NCBI RefSeq assembly: GCF_036689815.1
Contig: NZ_JBAHUR010000014.1
Location: 1 to 64,000 of the forward strand
Direction: 5' to 3'
From: Magnetovibrio sp. PR-2
GTDB taxonomy: Bacteria > Pseudomonadota > Alphaproteobacteria > Rhodospirillales > Magnetovibrionaceae
Length of the DNA stretch: 64,000 bases
Below the pieces are notes generated by a model. It made no database searches. It was not told the origin of the DNA and saw only the letters and a list, made by a program, of their open reading frames with translations. Made by a program: the position numbers and the translations under genes. Below, piece after piece: positions 61,942 to 64,000 of this stretch. Numbering within the stretch: the first letter of the stretch is position 1; each line of letters begins with the position of its first letter.

Positions 61942-62751
61942 ATGAAACAGGTTTTGTCCGTTAAAGCTTTTCTTGTCGGAGCCGCTCTTTGTATAGGCAT
62001 GTCGTTGATGACCTCTGGAGAGGCATTTGCAGCGACACGTTCAGAGATCAAGCAGATGGTGATTGAAGAGGCTAAAGAGAGCCGCGTCCCTCCTGCTTTG
62101 GCCTTGGCCGTCGCCAAGATTGAATCCGACTTCCAGGAACGTGCATTGTCGACCGCTGGCGCACGTGGCGTCATGCAGATTATGCCTCAAACAGCACAGG
62201 GTGTGTTTGGCGTCCACAAAGACGACCTTTGGGACCCGCGCCTAAACATTCAATTGGGGATCGAGTATCTCGAACAACTTTACGATCAATACGGCGGCCG
62301 CTGGGATTTAGCCTTGTCGCATTATAACGGTGGAACGCTCAAAGGCGGCAAAGGCGCACATGCAACACCGCACAGCTATACTCGAAAGTACGTCGCCAGC
62401 GTCATGAAATGGCACCAGCGTTATGACGAACAAGCCCAAGTCTGGCAGGTTGCATCTGCATACCCCGCGCAGGATGACTGGGAACTGTCACAAACACAAA
62501 CACGTATGGAGGAGTTAGAGCAAACCCGCAAGGTTATCGTACGTGAGTTGGCCGACCGTGAATTCGACAACCGCTACAAACCTTGGCGTGCTGCTCAAAA
62601 TGGTACTCTGCATCGTCCCTGGCGTAAACAGAGTGCCTGGACAGATAATCGCACAGATTTTGACAGATCTGATTTCAACAAACGCTTGAGAGCTGTTCGC
62701 GGCACGTTAGACGACTTTACGCCGAAGGAGATTTGGACGGAGGGTAGTTAG
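61942..62751 (+). CDS. Exported lytic transglycosylase (SLT fold)
   Basis: 269 aa from ATG 61942 (SD AGAAGGAG); an in-frame ATG at 61906 is less likely. Signal peptide ends EAFAATR. SLT domain (about aa 30-150): LALAVAKIESDFQERALS with catalytic Glu, GARGVMQIMPQTAQGVFG, LALSHYNGG. A basic, Trp-rich tail (about 180-269) may bind the wall. It would open the peptidoglycan for envelope machinery; close to the caspase and OmpA genes. Confidence 0.88.
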   Translation: MKQVLSVKAFLVGAALCIGMSLMTSGEAFAATRSEIKQMVIEEAKESRVPPALALAVAKIESDFQERALSTAGARGVMQIMPQTAQGVFGVHKDDLWDPRLNIQLGIEYLEQLYDQYGGRWDLALSHYNGGTLKGGKGAHATPHSYTRKYVASVMKWHQRYDEQAQVWQVASAYPAQDDWELSQTQTRMEELEQTRKVIVRELADREFDNRYKPWRAAQNGTLHRPWRKQSAWTDNRTDFDRSDFNKRLRAVRGTLDDFTPKEIWTEGS

Positions 62752-62841
62752 TTATATTGGGCTAGACATCTGGACACTTGCCTAGAGCCGATCGAATAAG
62801 CAATACTGATGGTTGTTGAATGCCTGATCTATGTGTGTGAA

Positions 62842-64000
62842 ATGATTTATTGTAATCGTTATAAAAAAATACTTCTAGTAGCCTTTATTGCCTTTTCCAT
62901 TTCAATGAGCTTTGTAATGGGGGGCGTGCAGGCAAATCAGAACGGTGACTCAAATGAGGGAACAGCAAATTCTATATGGGATGGCAATACCTCATTTTAC
63001 ATCTCTGGACACAATATATTTAGATTTAACTATCCCTTCATAGAAAAATGGCATTGGCACAGTGGGCAATGGAGGAGTTCCAGATATGATTTGAGCTCCG
63101 TTATCAGCCCGCATTTTGAGGAACCTGAAAAATGCGAGCTTCCAGGCAAGAGTAATGGCTCCCAACTGTATTTACTTTGTCAAACAGACACACAAAAACT
63201 TATTTTTTATATTAATGACTATTCGATGGAGGTGCAGGAAAAAGTTAACCTTGATAGGTATTGCGCTGGCTACTATCAGATGTGGTTTAGGGTTGTTAAA
63301 AGCCACCCAGTCTTAAAATGCATGTCAGGAAAAGCTTCGGATAAGCTTATTCTTTTTACCAGATATCTCGAACTCATGAACGAGTATAGTGCACCAATAT
63401 CATGGTTGTTTACACTGGATGAAAACCTCACGAAATTTATATCCGGCTGGTTTTCAAATCAAATCATGTATGAGCATAAAAATGATGCTTTGCTTCAGAC
63501 TTGGTTGGGGGGGCGTGCCTTCGGTGGTGGCTTGGCAATTTATCTAAACAACGACCTTGTTATTGAAGAAGGGCGTTTTAGGTTTTTTGTGCGCGATATT
63601 CATCAACCGATCCGGGTTCCAATCTCACCCATATTTGGAAAAGTGTTGGGAGCTGAATTCTTAGGCAGACATCTCGTTTTTAAGGAGGATGATGTCAGAA
63701 ATAAATATAGGGTGGTGATGTATGATGTCACGACAAAAGAAGAAAGCGTCGTTTATTCTTCCTATGTCAGGAAGCGCGGTAATCTTTACGTGGACGGTAT
63801 CTATCATTTTGCGTCTGACAGTTTGATTGTCACTCCTGACCGCCCCGGGTCTGGAAGCGACTTTTCAGTATATAAGCTGGGGCACACAACCCCGCTACTC
63901 AAGGTGATTGGCTCAGATGTTTTTGTGGGAGCAAAAGTAGACAAAAACATACGTAAGTTAACTTATTTACAGCTCTTCAATTTATATGAACAACATCAAT
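62842..64000 (+). CDS. Exported protein, 3' end outside window
   Basis: ATG 62842 (weak SD GTGTGA) opens 386 codons with no stop before the edge. N-terminus is basic then hydrophobic (RYKKILLVAFIAFSISMSF), a signal peptide or anchor. The rest is AT-rich and shows repeated strand-rich blocks with Trp/Tyr and paired Cys (EEPEKCELPG, YLLCQTD, RYCAGYY, LKCMSG), then YVDGIYHFASDSLIVTPDRP. Such spacing suggests a beta-propeller, but no family is recognised. AT bias suggests transfer. Confidence 0.65.
   Translation, partial: MIYCNRYKKILLVAFIAFSISMSFVMGGVQANQNGDSNEGTANSIWDGNTSFYISGHNIFRFNYPFIEKWHWHSGQWRSSRYDLSSVISPHFEEPEKCELPGKSNGSQLYLLCQTDTQKLIFYINDYSMEVQEKVNLDRYCAGYYQMWFRVVKSHPVLKCMSGKASDKLILFTRYLELMNEYSAPISWLFTLDENLTKFISGWFSNQIMYEHKNDALLQTWLGGRAFGGGLAIYLNNDLVIEEGRFRFFVRDIHQPIRVPISPIFGKVLGAEFLGRHLVFKEDDVRNKYRVVMYDVTTKEESVVYSSYVRKRGNLYVDGIYHFASDSLIVTPDRPGSGSDFSVYKLGHTTPLLKVIGSDVFVGAKVDKNIRKLTYLQLFNLYEQHQ

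Overview
The window reads as chromosomal DNA of an alphaproteobacterium, most likely a marine, motile Rhodospirillales-type organism. Supporting signs are a perfect GTTC-N7-GTTC LexA box in front of a umuDC operon, fhs, ald, N-formylglutamate amidohydrolase, fliN, a PopZ remnant and a type I secretion locus with FecR/RTX giant proteins. The genus cannot be fixed from the sequence alone.

Layout. (1) 1-13.7 kb: a surface-adhesin locus with two giant RTX proteins (the first cut by the window edge), followed by a TolC-type outer-membrane protein, an ABC exporter with an altered signature motif and an HlyD-type adaptor, all on the + strand. (2) 13.6-39.8 kb: ordinary core genome. It holds a PAP2 enzyme, a GT-C glycosyltransferase, an MBL hydrolase, cytochrome c, rimO, a purine permease/phosphoribosyltransferase pair, hisS, a DyP peroxidase, an XRE regulator, fhs, ald, umuD/umuC, fliN, lytic enzymes and tRNA-Val(GAC). 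Two genes here have clean internal losses: a hybrid histidine kinase (two deletions) and a GlcD/DLD-type FAD oxidase (one in-frame deletion). The umuC start is preceded by a 110-bp tandem duplication of its own 5' end.

(3) 39.8-50 kb: an accessory region that begins directly after tRNA-Val and ends with a tyrosine recombinase. It carries a three-gene operon (small protein, class III/Pycsar-like nucleotide cyclase, PD-(D/E)XK-like protein), a second operon (Lon-type AAA+ ATPase, two metallophosphoesterases and several small proteins) whose distal part has a promoter with an operator in its spacer, two XRE regulators with palindromic operators, and a graveyard of gene fragments including an IS3 orfA piece. 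A strong promoter there leads into a stem-loop with no ORF.

(4) 50-61 kb: an envelope protease cluster. It contains a secreted trypsin-like protease, three exported caspase-fold proteases that each carry an EF-hand-like loop (one ends in SH3, one in a formylglycine-generating-enzyme-like domain, one in a short unique tail), two small paralogous lipoproteins, two larger paralogous exported proteins and an OmpA-family protein, with IS3 and PopZ remnants in between. (5) 61-64 kb: a LuxR-type regulator, a lytic transglycosylase and the first 386 codons of an exported protein that runs off the right edge.

The best candidates for undescribed biology are the tRNA-proximal cyclase operon, the AAA+/dual-phosphoesterase operon, the three-caspase envelope cluster and the self-duplicated umuC leader.
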